The notes: generated from the sequence alone by a model not told the origin. A stretch of DNA of 64,000 nucleotides from Micromonospora sp. WMMD1155 (GCF_029581275.1 NZ_CP120742.1:4278501-4342500), one strand, 5' to 3'; positions 51,778 to 61,554 are shown, counted from the stretch's first letter. A program made the numbers and translations.

Positions 51778-53055
51778 TCAGGGCACCGAGCGGATCTTGA
51801 CGACCAACGCGCTGCCGATCAGGGTGACCACCGCCGTGACGGCGTAGAGCGTGGGGTAGCCGCCCAGGTACACCACGAGCGGGGCGGAGAGCGCCGGGCC
51901 GAGGACCTGCGGTGCCGAGTTCGCGATGTTGATGACGCCCAGGTCCTTGGCCCGGTCGGTGGCCCGGGGCAGCACCTGCGTGATCAGCGCGGCGTCCACC
52001 GAGAGGTAGACGCCGTAGCCCGCGCCGAGCAGCAGCGCGGCGACGATCGCCATCGGCCAGACCGGCGCGACAGCGAGCAGCAACGCCGCCACCGCCATGA
52101 TCACGCCGGACGCGATCACGTAGATCTTGCGGCGGCCGGAGCGGTCCGACATCCGGCCGGCGACCACCGCCGTCAGCATCATGCCGAGCGTGTAGAGCAG
52201 GATCAGCACCAGCAACGAGCCCTCGGGGTCGGGGTGGCGCACCCCGTCGGTGAGGAAGTACAGCAGGTAGAGGGTGCCCAGGGCGTTGCCGAGCTGGACC
52301 AGGAACCGGGTGATCCAGGCCCAGGCGAAGTCCGGGTGCCGACGCGGGTTGATCCACATCGAGGCCAGCAGCGTCCGCGCGCGCACCGCCTGCCGATGCG
52401 TACGCGGCAGCGGCTCGTCAGGAGTGAGCAGCGCGAACGGTAGCGACAACAGCAGGATGGCCACGGCGATGGTCAGGTAACCGGCGGCGTTGCCGGTGAC
52501 CACGGCGGTGACCAGCACCGCGCCGAGCACCAGCCCGAGCGCCTGCGGGATGCCCACCCAACCCGAGACGCCGCCGCGCTGCGCCACCGGAACCCGGTCC
52601 GGGATGGCTGCGGTGAGGCTGGCGAGCATCGCGTTGAAGCAGACCTGGGCGGCGACCCAGCCGAGGGCGACCCCGAGGATGGTCCGCTGCTGGGCCAGCA
52701 GCACCAGGGCCGCCGCCCCGAGCACCGCCCCACCCGCGGTCCAGACGTGTCGGCGACCGAACTCGCGGCCGGCCACCCGCAGGCAGGTCCGGTCGGAGAA
52801 CGCGCCGGCCAGGGGGTTGGCGAGCACCGCCGCCAGCGCGCCGAGGCCGGTGACCACGGCCAGCATGTTCTCCTTGTCGCCGGGCGCGATCTGCTCGATC
52901 TGCTGGGGCAGCAGCACCTGGATGGGCGTGAAGAACGCCATCCAGACGCCGAGGTTGGCGGCGAAGATCAGCCCGATCCAGCCGCGCCGCACCGGCACCG
53001 TCGGCTCGGCGAGCGCCGCCGGCAGCGACGCCGGCGTCGGGTCGACCGTGGTCAC
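51778..53055 (-). CDS. MFS sugar transporter
   Basis: A 425-residue major facilitator protein with 12 hydrophobic segments and the loop 2-3 motif GAFSDRTCLRVAGREFGRRHVW. It is of the glycoside-pentoside or sugar permease type. GTG 53055 overlaps the stop of the GH1 gene by 4 bases, so it is co-translated with the beta-glucosidase and probably takes up the disaccharide that enzyme hydrolyses. Confidence 0.87.
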   Translation of the reverse strand: MTTVDPTPASLPAALAEPTVPVRRGWIGLIFAANLGVWMAFFTPIQVLLPQQIEQIAPGDKENMLAVVTGLGALAAVLANPLAGAFSDRTCLRVAGREFGRRHVWTAGGAVLGAAALVLLAQQRTILGVALGWVAAQVCFNAMLASLTAAIPDRVPVAQRGGVSGWVGIPQALGLVLGAVLVTAVVTGNAAGYLTIAVAILLLSLPFALLTPDEPLPRTHRQAVRARTLLASMWINPRRHPDFAWAWITRFLVQLGNALGTLYLLYFLTDGVRHPDPEGSLLVLILLYTLGMMLTAVVAGRMSDRSGRRKIYVIASGVIMAVAALLLAVAPVWPMAIVAALLLGAGYGVYLSVDAALITQVLPRATDRAKDLGVINIANSAPQVLGPALSAPLVVYLGGYPTLYAVTAVVTLIGSALVVKIRSVP

Positions 53056-54401
53056 CGCGCCGACCCCGGCCGGCTGGCCGCGATGACGTCGCGCAGCCAG
53101 GTGTACGACGACTTCGGGGTACGGGTCTGCGTGGCGTAGTCGACGTGCACGAGGCCGAAGCGTTTGGTGAACCCCTCGGCCCACTCCCAGTTGTCCAGCA
53201 GTGACCAGACGAAGTACCCGCGTACGTCGACCCCGTCGTCGATGGCGGCCCGTACCGCCCGTAGGTGCCCGTCGAGGTACGCGATCCGCTGCGGGTCGGC
53301 CACCCGCCCGTCCGCGTCCGGCGCGTCGTCGTACGCGCACCCGCTCTCGGTGATCTCGATGGGTGGCAGCGCGTCCCGGTAGGTGTCCCGCAGCCAGCCG
53401 AGCAGCTCGTGCAGCCCGTCCGGGGCCACCGGCCAGTCGAAGGCGGTGCGCGGGTAGCCGTCCAGCGGGACGAGGTCGAACGGGAGGGGAGAACCCTCCT
53501 CGGCGGCGCGTACCCCCGTGGGGTTGTAGTAGTTCACCCCGAGGACGTCGATCGGTGCGGCGATCGTGTCGAGGTCGCCGGGGTGGACGATGCCCGGGTC
53601 GAGGCCGGGCAGTTCCGGGTAGCCGCGGCCCAGCAGCGGATCGGTGAAGAGCCGGTTGTGCAGCGCCTCGTACGCCTCCCCGGCGGCCCGGTCGGCGTCA
53701 CCGTCGCCGAGCACCCGCACCGGGGAGTAGTTGTTGGCGATCGCCACCGGGCTGCCGGTGTGGGTCCGCAGCGCGGCCACCGCGAGACCGTGCCCGAGCA
53801 GTTGGTGGTGGGCGGCCGGGAAGGCGTCGAAGAGCAGCATCCGGCCGGGGGCGTGTACGCCCATCCCGTACCCCATGCTCATGTGGATGAACGGCTCGTT
53901 CAGGGTGATCCAGAGCCGGACCCGGTCGCCGAGTCGGGCGGCGGTGAGGTCGGCGTAGTCGGCGAACCGGGCGGCGGTGTCGCGGTGCAGCCAGCCGCCG
54001 GCGTCTTCGAGGGGTTGGGGCAGGTCCCAGTGGTAGAGGGTCGCCACCGGGTCGACGCCGGCGGCCAGCAGGTCGTCCACCAGGCGGTCGTAGAAGTCCA
54101 GGCCGGGCGCGTTGGCCGGGCCGGTCCCGGTGGGCTGCACCCGGGGCCAGGCGATGGAGAACCGGTAGTCGGAGACGCCCAGCCCGCCCAGCAGCGCGAC
54201 GTCCTCGGCGTGCCGGTGGTAGTGGTCGCAGGCCACCGCACCCGTGCTGCCGTCGCCGATCCGGCCTGGCGAGTGCGCGAACGTGTCCCAGATGGACGGA
54301 CCGCGTCCGCCGACTGTGGTGGCGCCCTCGATCTGGTGGGCCGAGGTGGAGACGCCCCAGCGGAAGCCGGTGGGGAACTGGGGCAACGGTGCTCTCGACA
54401 T
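53052..54401 (-). CDS. GH1 beta-glucosidase
   Basis: A 449-residue glycosidase. The acid/base Glu is in LWITLNEPFI (about residue 165) and the nucleophile Glu in PIEITESGCAY (about 350); the N-terminal GVSTSAHQIEGATT is typical. It has no signal peptide, so it acts in the cytoplasm on imported cellobiose-like sugars. A LacI/CebR-like operator sits in the leader. It is the first gene of an operon with the MFS transporter. Confidence 0.93.
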   Translation of the reverse strand: MSRAPLPQFPTGFRWGVSTSAHQIEGATTVGGRGPSIWDTFAHSPGRIGDGSTGAVACDHYHRHAEDVALLGGLGVSDYRFSIAWPRVQPTGTGPANAPGLDFYDRLVDDLLAAGVDPVATLYHWDLPQPLEDAGGWLHRDTAARFADYADLTAARLGDRVRLWITLNEPFIHMSMGYGMGVHAPGRMLLFDAFPAAHHQLLGHGLAVAALRTHTGSPVAIANNYSPVRVLGDGDADRAAGEAYEALHNRLFTDPLLGRGYPELPGLDPGIVHPGDLDTIAAPIDVLGVNYYNPTGVRAAEEGSPLPFDLVPLDGYPRTAFDWPVAPDGLHELLGWLRDTYRDALPPIEITESGCAYDDAPDADGRVADPQRIAYLDGHLRAVRAAIDDGVDVRGYFVWSLLDNWEWAEGFTKRFGLVHVDYATQTRTPKSSYTWLRDVIAASRPGSAR

Positions 54402-54439
54402 GCGCCCTCCCGGTCAACGTGAAACGTGTTCGGGACTTT

Positions 54440-54449
54440 AGAGCGCTCT
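54440..54449. promoter_or_regulatory. LacI/CebR-type operator before the GH1 gene
   Basis: AGAGCGCTCT is a perfect 10-bp palindrome that matches the GAGCGCTC core of actinobacterial CebR/LacI sites. It is 39 bases upstream of the GH1 start and suggests induction by cello-oligosaccharides or a related glucoside. Confidence 0.6.
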
Positions 54450-54589
54450 CGATGAATGCGCCATAGGCCGCTCTGGCGCTATCCGCAATGGCTGATCGGC
54501 GTGTCTTTTTCCAAACCCGTCCAGGTAAGTCCGATTTAGCGCATAGAGTGCCGATATCGTGGGATGTCCTCACCGGAGGAAGACGGAAA

Positions 54590-55036
54590 ATGATCCTCGT
54601 TGAACGCAGTGCGCACGTGGCGGCGCCGATCGAAGTTGTCTGGGATGTCGTCCAGCGGGCCGAGCAGTTGCCGGCCTGGCTGGCGGGGGTCCGCGCGGCC
54701 GAAGTGCTCTCGGGAGAGGGCTTCGGCCGGCGGCAGCTGGTCCAGGCGGGGCGCGGCTCGGCGCATGAGGCCGAGGTGATCGCCTACCAGGAGCCGACGC
54801 TGATCGGCTGGCGGGAACGGGCCAAGGGGGCCGGCTCTCGGGCGGAGGCGCGCACCGAGATCTACGTCCAGCTCACCACCGACGAGGAGGAGGGCGGGAC
54901 CATCGTGCGGCTCATCGTCGTCCGTTGGCCGGCCGGGCCCGTCAAGGCCGCCCTGCTGCGCCTCGGACTGCGTCGGGTCGGCGCCGACCTGGAGGACTCG
55001 CTGGCCCGGCTCACCGACCTGGCCGCCGTCGGCTGA
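54590..55036 (+). CDS. SRPBCC/polyketide-cyclase-like protein
   Basis: A 148-residue START-type fold: LVERSAHVAAPIEVVWDVVQRAEQLPAWLAGV at the start, then beta strands and a C-terminal helix (LRLGLRRVGADLEDSLARL). The fold binds a small hydrophobic ligand; function unknown. GGAGGA lies 9 bases before ATG 54590, which I prefer to the upstream frame. It lies divergent from the GH1 operon and convergent with aceE. Confidence 0.8.
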   Translation: MILVERSAHVAAPIEVVWDVVQRAEQLPAWLAGVRAAEVLSGEGFGRRQLVQAGRGSAHEAEVIAYQEPTLIGWRERAKGAGSRAEARTEIYVQLTTDEEEGGTIVRLIVVRWPAGPVKAALLRLGLRRVGADLEDSLARLTDLAAVG

Positions 55037-55144
55037 CGAGAGCCCATCCTCCCGGCGCCACCCGCGACGGCGGTGGTCCGGATCCCCGCCAGGGACCCCG
55101 GCCCACCGCCGCTCCCGGCTTCCGGGCGTGAGCGGTACCGGAAA

Positions 55145-55174
55145 AAGGGCCCGGCGCGTGTGCGCCGGGCCCTT
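55145..55174. terminator. 13-bp hairpin between convergent genes
   Basis: aagggcccggcgc (55145-55157) pairs perfectly with 55162-55174 around gtgt. It lies 20 bases past the aceE stop and serves aceE; it may also end the SRPBCC transcript. Confidence 0.85.
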
Positions 55175-55192
55175 CCTCGATCGTGACGCGGG

Positions 55193-57931
55193 TCAGCTGT
55201 CGCCGCCGGTCTCCCCGACCGGGGCGGCGTTGACGTCGTCGATCGCGTACTTCTTCGCAGCCTCCGCCGGTACGGTGGCCGCCACCGCGCCGCTACGGGC
55301 GAGCTGCCGCAGCGTGGCGACGACGATCGACTCGGCGTCGACGTGGAAGTGCCGGCGCAGCGCGTGCCGGGTGTCCGACATGCCGAAGCCGTCGGTGCCG
55401 AGCGACGTGTAGTCGCCGGGCACCCACCGGGCGATCAGGTCCGGTACGGCCCGCATCCAGTCGCTGACCGCGACCTTCGGGCCGTCCGCGTCGGCCAGCT
55501 TCTGCTGGATGTACGGGATCTTCGCCTCGGCGCCCGGGTTGAGGAGGTTGTACTCCTCGGTCTCCACCGCGTCGCGGCGCAGCTCGGTCCAGGAGGTCAC
55601 CGACCACACGTCGGCGGCCACCCCCCAGTCCTGGGCGAGCAGCTGCTGGGCCTTGAGTGCCCACTGCATGCCGGTGCCGGAGGCGAGCACGTTGGCCTTC
55701 GGGCCGTCGACCTCCGGCGCCGGGGAGTAGCGGTAGATGCCCTTGAGCAGGCCCTCCACGTCCACCCCGGCCGGCTCGGCCGGCTGCAGGATCGGCTCGT
55801 TGTAGACCGTCAGGTAGTAGAAGACGTTCTCCTGCGCGTCCCCGTACATCCGGTGCAGGCCCTGCTCCATGATGTGCGCGATCTCGAACGAGAACGCCGG
55901 GTCGTACGCGACCACCGCCGGGTTGGTGGCGGCGAGCAGCAGCGAGTGGCCGTCCTCGTGCTGGAGGCCCTCACCGTTGAGCGTGGTGCGCCCAGCCGTG
56001 GCGCCCAGCAGGAAGCCCCGCGCCATCTGGTCGGCAGCCGCCCACAGCCCGTCGGCGGTCCGCTGGAACCCGAACATCGAGTAGAAGATGTACATCGGGA
56101 TCATCGGCTCGTCGTGGGTGGCGTACGCCGAGCCCGCCGCCGTGAACGAGGCCACCGAACCGGCCTCGTTGATCCCCTCGTGCAGGATCTGCCCGGTCGT
56201 CGACTCCTTGTACGACAGGAACAGCTCCCGGTCGACCGACGTGTAGCGCTGGCCGTGCGGCGAGTAGATCTTCGCGGTGGGGAAGATCGAGTCGAGGCCG
56301 AAGGTACGGGCCTCGTCCGGGATGATCGGCACCCAGCGCTTGCCGAACTCCTTGTCCTTCATGATGTCCTTGAGCAGGCGGACGAAGGCCATCGTGGTGG
56401 CGACCTTCTGCTTGCCCGAGCCGCGCTTGACGTCGGCGAACCGCTCCGGACCGGGGATGGTCAGCCGCTTGGTGCTGGTCCGCCGGGACGGCAGGTAGCC
56501 GCCGAGCTGCTCGCGCCGCTCCTTCAGGTATTGGATCTCGTCGGACTTCTCACCCGGGTTGTAGTACGGCGGCAGGTAGGGGTTCTCCTCCAGCGCCGAG
56601 TCCGGGATGTCCAGGTAGAGCCGGTCGCGGAAGGTCTTCAGGTCCTCCAGCGTCAGCTTCTTCATCTGGTGGGTCGCGTTGCGGCCCTCGAAGTGCGAGC
56701 CGAGCGTCCAGCCCTTGATCGTCTTCGCCAGGATGACGGTCGGCTGACCGGTGTGCTCGGTGGCCGCCTTGTAGGCCGCGTAGAGCTTGCGGTAGTCGTG
56801 CCCACCCCGCTTGAGGTTCCAGATCTCGTCGTCGCTGAGCGGTTCGACCATCTTGCGGGTGCGCGCGTCGCGCCCGAAGAAGTGCTCCCGCACGTACGCG
56901 CCCGACTCCGCCTTGTAGGTCTGGTAGTCGCCGTCGGTCGTGGTGTTCATGAGGTTGACCAGCGCGCCGTCGGTGTCCGCGGCGAGCAGCGGGTCCCACT
57001 CGCGACCCCACACGACCTTGATCACGTTCCAGCCGGCACCCCGGAAGAACGCCTCCAGCTCCTGCATGACCTTGCCGTTGCCCCGGACCGGGCCGTCCAG
57101 CCGCTGCAGGTTGCAGTTGATCACGAAGGTGAGGTTGTCCAGCTCCTCGCGGGCGGCCACGCCGATGGCGCCCAGCGTCTCCGGCTCGTCCATCTCACCG
57201 TCGCCCAGGAACGCCCACACGTGCTGCTGCGAGGTGTCCTTGATGCCGCGGTGCTGCAGGTACCTGTTGAACCGGGCCTGGTAGATCGCGTTCAGACCGC
57301 CGAGGCCCATCGAGACGGTGGGGAACTCCCAGAAGTCCGGCATCAGCCGCGGGTGCGGGTAAGACGGCAGCCCGCCGCCGGGGTGCGACAACTCCTGGCG
57401 GAACCCGTCGAGCTGGTGCTCGCTGAGCCGCCCCTCCAGGAACGCCCGCGCGTACATGCCGGGGGAGGCGTGACCCTGGTAGAAGATGTGGTCGCCACCG
57501 CCCGGGTGGTTCTTGCCGCGGAAGAAGTGGTTGAAGCCCACCTCGTACAGCGACGCCGAGCTGGCGAAGGTCGAGATGTGCCCGCCGACGCCGATCTCCG
57601 GGCGCTGTGCCCGGTGCACCAGCATGGCGGCGTTCCACCGGACGTACGCCCGGATCCGCCGCTCGACGTGCTCGTCACCCGGGAACCACGGTTCGCGCTC
57701 CGACGGGATGGTGTTGATGTAATCGGTGGTGGTCAGGGGCGGAACCCCGACCTGGCGCTCACGGGCCCGCTCCAGCAGGCGCAGCATGACGTAGCGGGCA
57801 CGTTTGGCACCGCGCTCGTCGATGACACCGTCAAGCGACTCGACCCATTCGCTTGTCTCTTCAGGGTCGATGTCCGGAAGCTGGCTCGGTAGGCCGTCGC
57901 TGATCACCGGGCGCTTGCGTTCCGTAGCCAC
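55193..57931 (-). CDS. aceE: Pyruvate dehydrogenase E1 component, homodimeric
   Basis: A 912-residue enzyme of the homodimeric E1 type used with actinobacterial pyruvate dehydrogenase. The thiamine diphosphate motif is [12 protein letters not shown] followed after about 28 residues by the NCN segment; [15 protein letters not shown] and [10 protein letters not shown] are also characteristic. It decarboxylates pyruvate and passes the acetyl group to E2. E2 and E3 genes are not in the window. GTG start; the leader has no gene for about 180 bases. Confidence 0.95.
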   Translation of the reverse strand: MATERKRPVISDGLPSQLPDIDPEETSEWVESLDGVIDERGAKRARYVMLRLLERARERQVGVPPLTTTDYINTIPSEREPWFPGDEHVERRIRAYVRWNAAMLVHRAQRPEIGVGGHISTFASSASLYEVGFNHFFRGKNHPGGGDHIFYQGHASPGMYARAFLEGRLSEHQLDGFRQELSHPGGGLPSYPHPRLMPDFWEFPTVSMGLGGLNAIYQARFNRYLQHRGIKDTSQQHVWAFLGDGEMDEPETLGAIGVAAREELDNLTFVINCNLQRLDGPVRGNGKVMQELEAFFRGAGWNVIKVVWGREWDPLLAADTDGALVNLMNTTTDGDYQTYKAESGAYVREHFFGRDARTRKMVEPLSDDEIWNLKRGGHDYRKLYAAYKAATEHTGQPTVILAKTIKGWTLGSHFEGRNATHQMKKLTLEDLKTFRDRLYLDIPDSALEENPYLPPYYNPGEKSDEIQYLKERREQLGGYLPSRRTSTKRLTIPGPERFADVKRGSGKQKVATTMAFVRLLKDIMKDKEFGKRWVPIIPDEARTFGLDSIFPTAKIYSPHGQRYTSVDRELFLSYKESTTGQILHEGINEAGSVASFTAAGSAYATHDEPMIPMYIFYSMFGFQRTADGLWAAADQMARGFLLGATAGRTTLNGEGLQHEDGHSLLLAATNPAVVAYDPAFSFEIAHIMEQGLHRMYGDAQENVFYYLTVYNEPILQPAEPAGVDVEGLLKGIYRYSPAPEVDGPKANVLASGTGMQWALKAQQLLAQDWGVAADVWSVTSWTELRRDAVETEEYNLLNPGAEAKIPYIQQKLADADGPKVAVSDWMRAVPDLIARWVPGDYTSLGTDGFGMSDTRHALRRHFHVDAESIVVATLRQLARSGAVAATVPAEAAKKYAIDDVNAAPVGETGGDS

Positions 57932-58096
57932 AGGCGTTCCCTCGGTTGTGTGTGGGATAGGTCTCTAGCGCCATCCTGCCCCCTGGTGGCACCTGCCGTC
58001 ACGCCTAGGTGCCCTCGACGCGATGCTGAACACAGGTACTCGCCGGTAACTTAGCGCGACGACGCGGGGAACTCTGGGCGGTTTGCTCGCCACTCC

Positions 58097-58102
58097 TACC
58101 GT
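58097..58102 (+). promoter_or_regulatory. -10 element of a leaderless promoter
   Basis: TACCGT fits TAnnnT and ends seven bases before ATG 58110, with no ribosome-binding site, so the message should begin at or next to the start codon. Confidence 0.5.
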
Positions 58103-58109
58103 TGCGGAC

Positions 58110-58538
58110 ATGAACAGGCGCCATGTCGCGGTCGCCGCGACCATGATCGTTGCCGGGGTCGCGGGCCTGGTGGTCGGCGTCGTCCAAGTCGCCTCCGGCG
58201 AGGCGGCGTTGGTGGGACTGGTGGCCATCGGCGCCCTCGTGGCCGTGCTCGGAGCAGTCCTGCTCCGTGACACGGCCCGCGCGGCCCGGCAACCGGGCGG
58301 GTCCGGCCGCCGCCGTCCGGACACCGACGAGAGCGGCCACCGCGTCTACCCGGGGCCGACCGGCGACGTCGGCAGCGAGTGGCACGTCAACCGCCAGCGC
58401 GACGGCGAGACCTCCGGCGGTACGGAGTCCGTCGGCGGCACCAGCGGTGACTCCGGCTGGGGCTGGTCCAGCGGTGACTCCGGCGGCGGCTGGTCCGGTG
58501 GCGGCGGTGACTCCGGTGGCGGTGGCGGCGGCTCCTGA
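58110..58538 (+). CDS. Two-helix membrane protein with Gly/Ser-rich tail
   Basis: A 142-residue protein: MNRRHVAVAATMIVAGVAGLVV..., two membrane segments (about residues 5-25 and 32-52), then a charged cytoplasmic or outer region and a Gly/Ser/Trp-rich C-terminus made of SGDSGGGWSGGGG-type repeats. No family recognised. ATG 58110 is used rather than 58083 because the -10 hexamer lies just before it. Confidence 0.7.
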   Translation: MNRRHVAVAATMIVAGVAGLVVGVVQVASGEAALVGLVAIGALVAVLGAVLLRDTARAARQPGGSGRRRPDTDESGHRVYPGPTGDVGSEWHVNRQRDGETSGGTESVGGTSGDSGWGWSSGDSGGGWSGGGGDSGGGGGGS

Positions 58539-58578
58539 CCCCGCACCGGCCGGCCCGGCAGCGCCGCTGACCCGGTCG

Positions 58579-58609
58579 GTAGCGGCGGCGGTTCGGGACC
58601 CGCCGCTAC
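58579..58609. terminator. 10-bp hairpin
   Basis: gtagcggcgg (58579-58588) pairs with ccgccgctac (58600-58609) around an 11-base loop, between the membrane protein gene and the YjbQ-family gene. Confidence 0.6.
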
Positions 58610-58611
58610 GG

Positions 58612-58617
58612 CAGAAT
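58612..58617 (+). promoter_or_regulatory. -10 element of a leaderless promoter
   Basis: CAGAAT ends seven bases before ATG 58625. It is the same hexamer and spacing as upstream of pyrE. Confidence 0.45.
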
Positions 58618-58624
58618 GCGGGGT

Positions 58625-59029
58625 ATGCGCAGCGACGTCATCACCGTCCAGACCGGGTCCCGCCCGGCCGTCCGCGACATCACCGCGGAGGCCCAGCAGT
58701 TCGTCTCCGGTGCGGGCGACGGACTGCTGCACGTCTTCGTGCCGCACGCCACCGCCGGTGTGGCGATCATCGAGACCGGGTCGGGGTCCGACGACGATCT
58801 ACTCAGCGCGTTGGACGACCTGCTACCCACCGAGGACCGCTGGCGGCACCGGCACGGCTCGCCCGGCCACGGCCGCGACCACGTGCTCCCGGCGTTCGTC
58901 CCGCCGTACGCGACGCTGCCGGTACTGGCCGGTCGGCTCGCGCTCGGCACCTGGCAGTCGATCTGCCTCGTCGACACCAACGGCGACAACCCGACCCGGC
59001 AGGTCCGTTTCTCCTTCCTCCCCGGCTGA
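58625..59029 (+). CDS. YjbQ/UPF0047 family protein
   Basis: A 134-residue protein with the UPF0047 core: HVFVPHATAGVAIIETGSG, HGRDHVLPAFVPPYATLPV and GTWQSICLVDTNGD. The conserved His and Asp residues suggest a small metal-dependent or thiamin-phosphate-synthase-like activity (some members have been proposed to act on thiamin phosphate), but the role is unsettled. It is convergent with the PhoD gene. Confidence 0.88.
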   Translation: MRSDVITVQTGSRPAVRDITAEAQQFVSGAGDGLLHVFVPHATAGVAIIETGSGSDDDLLSALDDLLPTEDRWRHRHGSPGHGRDHVLPAFVPPYATLPVLAGRLALGTWQSICLVDTNGDNPTRQVRFSFLPG

Positions 59030-59040
59030 CGGCCGCCCGC

Positions 59041-59115
59041 GTCACGATCCGCGCGGCGTCCCTCGAACGGTGGCGCCTCGACCAGAGCGAGGCGCCGCCG
59101 TTCGAGGATCGTGAC
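59041..59115. terminator. Long nested hairpin between convergent genes
   Basis: Inner arms 59062-59080 and 59088-59106 agree at 18 of 19 positions around a 7-base loop; outer arms gtcacgatcc (59041-59050) and its complement (59106-59115) close the structure with a 10-base bulge. It separates the YjbQ-family gene from phoD. Confidence 0.8.
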
Positions 59116-59127
59116 GCGTCGGGCGGG

Positions 59128-60771
59128 TTACGGGCGGGCGGTCTCCTGGTCGACGGTCTGCTGGCCGGGGTCCGTGAACGGCGTGGCGCTGCGGGCCGCC
59201 GACGGGACCGGGTTGTCCGCCGTCTGGTGCAGGCCGGGCACGCGGTCCTCGATCACGAACGAGGCCCGGGTGTACGCGGGCGCGCCCGGCCGGCTGACGT
59301 ACGGCAGCACGTCGAAGTCGGCGGTGAGCTGTCCCGGGGTGATCGTGGTGCGCACGTACCCCCGCAGGTTGTTCTGGAAGCGCAGGTGCGGGTTGAACGC
59401 GAACCACGGGTGCGAGCCGGCCGCCGAGTCCGCGCCGTCACCCGTCGAGGTGATCGAGGAGCAGACCAGTTCGGTGCCGACGGTGCGTGAGGTCGGGTCG
59501 GCGTAGTCCAGCTTGAGATCGCTGGCCCAGTGCGCGTGCACGTCGCCGGTCAGCACCACCGGGTTGCGTACCCCGGCAGCCAACCAACCTCGGGTGATGC
59601 GGTCCCGGGAGGCGACGTAGCCGTCCCAGGCGTCCATGCTGGTGACGGTGAGCGGGCCGGAGTTGTTGTCCCGTTGGGCGAAGAAGACCTGCTGGCCCAG
59701 AATGTCCCACTGGGCGTCCGAGCGACGGAAGCCGTCCAGCAGCCACGCCTCCTGCGCGGCCCCGGTGATCGACCGGGCCGGGTCGCTTGCCGCCGCGCAG
59801 TCCCGGTAGCCGTCGCCGCAGGCCTGGTCGTCGCGGTACTGCCGGGTGTCGAGCATGTGGAACGTGGCCAGCCGCCCCCAGCGCACCCGCCGGTAGAGCT
59901 GCATGTCGATGCCGCGGGGGATCGACGTGCGTCGCAGCGGCATGTTTTCGTAGTACGCCTGGAACGCCGCCGCCCGCCGCGCGGGGAACTCCGGGTCCGT
60001 CGCCTCAGGCACCTCGTCGGCCCAGTTGTTCTCCACCTCGTGGTCGTCGAACACCACCGCCCACGGCGCCACCGCGTGTGCGGCCTGCAGGTCGGCGTCG
60101 GTCTTGTACTGGGCGTGCCGCTGCCGGTAGTTGGCCAGCGTCCGGGTCTCCGGGCCCTCGTGGTCACGCGGGTTGCCACCGGGGACGTTGTACGTGTCCG
60201 GGGCGTACTCGTACTGGTAGTCGCCCAGGTGCAGGATCAGCTCCGGCTCGGTCTCGGCCAGCCGCCGGTAGGCGGTGAAGTAGCCGTGCTCGTACTGGGA
60301 GCAGGAGGCGAAGCCCATCGCCAGGGCGGCCGGCATGCTCCACGGAGCCGGGGCGGTGCGGGTGCGTCCGGTCGGCGAGACATGGCGCTCGGCCCGGAAC
60401 CGGTAGAAGTATTCGCGCCCGGGCAGCAGGCCGGCCAACTCGACGTGCACGCTGTGCGCCGAGCGGGTGCGGGCGATCGCCACCCCGCGGCGCACCACGT
60501 GCCGGAACCGCTCGTCGGCGGCCAACTCCCAGTGCACCGGCACGTCGCGGTCCGGCATGCCGCCGAGGCCGTCCTCGGCCAGTGGCTGCGGGGCCAGGCG
60601 GGTCCACAACACGAACCCGTCGTGGTCGGGGTCGCCAGAGGCCACACCGAGGGTGAACGGAAAGGCCAGCGGTCGACCCGCCGCCGCGCCGGCCGCCGCC
60701 GGCAAGCCGGTGACCGCGCCCGCGGCGCCGACCGCGCCGGACAACAGGATGGTACGTCGGGACAGTGACAC
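59128..60771 (-). CDS. phoD: Tat-exported alkaline phosphatase D (PhoD-like)
   Basis: A 547-residue secreted phosphodiesterase/phosphatase. The N-terminus has SRRTILLSG (twin-Arg) and ends in GAAA. The catalytic domain carries FASCSQYEHGY, LHLGDYQYE, VFDDHEVENNW and VVLTGDVHAHW, the metal-ligand blocks of PhoD. PhoD enzymes release phosphate from phosphodiesters outside the cell with Ca/Fe. The GTG start has GGAGGA 5 bases upstream. I see no clear PhoP (GTTCACC) box nearby. Confidence 0.9.
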   Translation of the reverse strand: MSLSRRTILLSGAVGAAGAVTGLPAAAGAAAGRPLAFPFTLGVASGDPDHDGFVLWTRLAPQPLAEDGLGGMPDRDVPVHWELAADERFRHVVRRGVAIARTRSAHSVHVELAGLLPGREYFYRFRAERHVSPTGRTRTAPAPWSMPAALAMGFASCSQYEHGYFTAYRRLAETEPELILHLGDYQYEYAPDTYNVPGGNPRDHEGPETRTLANYRQRHAQYKTDADLQAAHAVAPWAVVFDDHEVENNWADEVPEATDPEFPARRAAAFQAYYENMPLRRTSIPRGIDMQLYRRVRWGRLATFHMLDTRQYRDDQACGDGYRDCAAASDPARSITGAAQEAWLLDGFRRSDAQWDILGQQVFFAQRDNNSGPLTVTSMDAWDGYVASRDRITRGWLAAGVRNPVVLTGDVHAHWASDLKLDYADPTSRTVGTELVCSSITSTGDGADSAAGSHPWFAFNPHLRFQNNLRGYVRTTITPGQLTADFDVLPYVSRPGAPAYTRASFVIEDRVPGLHQTADNPVPSAARSATPFTDPGQQTVDQETARP

Positions 60772-61011
60772 GAATCCTCCCCAGAGTCCGATCTTCGTGA
60801 CTCCGGGAGCCTCGCGAGCCCCGGTGGCCGACAGGTGACAGTGAGTGGCCCTACTCGTCGCCGGCAGTCGAACACCGCTGGCCGCTGTCGATGCGTACCG
60901 ACCCCCGATCCGCCGTCCGAGGGTGATCCGGCGGCCGGGCCGTGACCGACGATGCCCGTCCGGTCGTCGTGCCGAACCTGATCGCTGACCTGGACGACCG
61001 GCGCCGGTGCG

Positions 61012-61017
61012 TACGAT
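61012..61017 (+). promoter_or_regulatory. -10 element of a leaderless promoter
   Basis: TACGAT ends six bases before GTG 61024, the likely transcription and translation start of the MarR gene. Confidence 0.5.
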
Positions 61018-61023
61018 GTGGCC

Positions 61024-61503
61024 GTGGGGCAGGAGGTGGGTTCCGTAGCAGGTGGACCGGTGGACCGGGCTGGTCTCGCCGCCGATGTGCTGCGCCGGAT
61101 GGCCCACGTCAGCGACGCCCTACGACACCAGCAGGGCTCCGCGTTCGCCGAGTTGGGGCTGACTCCGGCAACGGCTCGGGCGTTGCGCGAGCTGGACCCG
61201 GACCGCCCGCTGCCAGCCCGGGATCTCGCCGGCCAACTGGGCTGCGACCGGTCGAACGTGACGGTGCTTGTCGACAAGCTGGAGCAGGCGGGGTTGGTCG
61301 AGCGACGCACCGACCCGGCGGACCGCCGGCAGAAGACGTTGGTGGTGACCGAGAAGGGCCGCGTCGAACGGGATCGGGTGGCCAGGGCGATGTCCGACTC
61401 CCGACTCCTGTCCGGGCTGACCGACGGGGAGCTGCGTACCCTTCGTGACCTGGTCTGGAAGGTGTCCGACGGTGGTCGCCTGGAGCCCTGCGGTCCGGAG
61501 TGA
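61024..61503 (+). CDS. MarR-family regulator
   Basis: A 159-residue winged-helix regulator: N-terminal dimer helices, recognition region [24 protein letters not shown] and wing [19 protein letters not shown]. MarR proteins bind phenolics or other small molecules and repress transport or catabolic genes. GTG 61024 sits where a leaderless transcript from the TACGAT hexamer would begin; GTG 61018 and an internal GTG (VDRAGL) are alternatives. The dehydrogenase gene that follows could be its target. Confidence 0.8.
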   Translation: MGQEVGSVAGGPVDRAGLAADVLRRMAHVSDALRHQQGSAFAELGLTPATARALRELDPDRPLPARDLAGQLGCDRSNVTVLVDKLEQAGLVERRTDPADRRQKTLVVTEKGRVERDRVARAMSDSRLLSGLTDGELRTLRDLVWKVSDGGRLEPCGPE

Positions 61504-61554
61504 GTCGGCCCGCGGCGGCCGTGTCCCGCTGGGCGACCGGGCCTCCCGTCGGTA

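Noticed and set aside
53265..54422. 385-codon open frame antisense to the GH1 gene
   Set aside because: It is a GC-driven shadow with Val/Gly/Arg-rich text and no start signal.
55343..57892. 849-codon open frame antisense to aceE
   Set aside because: It mirrors the codon pattern of aceE, has no family-like sequence, and long antisense frames are expected at this GC content.
60772..61017. PhoP (PHO) box before phoD
   Set aside because: No tandem GTTCACC-like 11-mers are seen in the leader on the minus strand.
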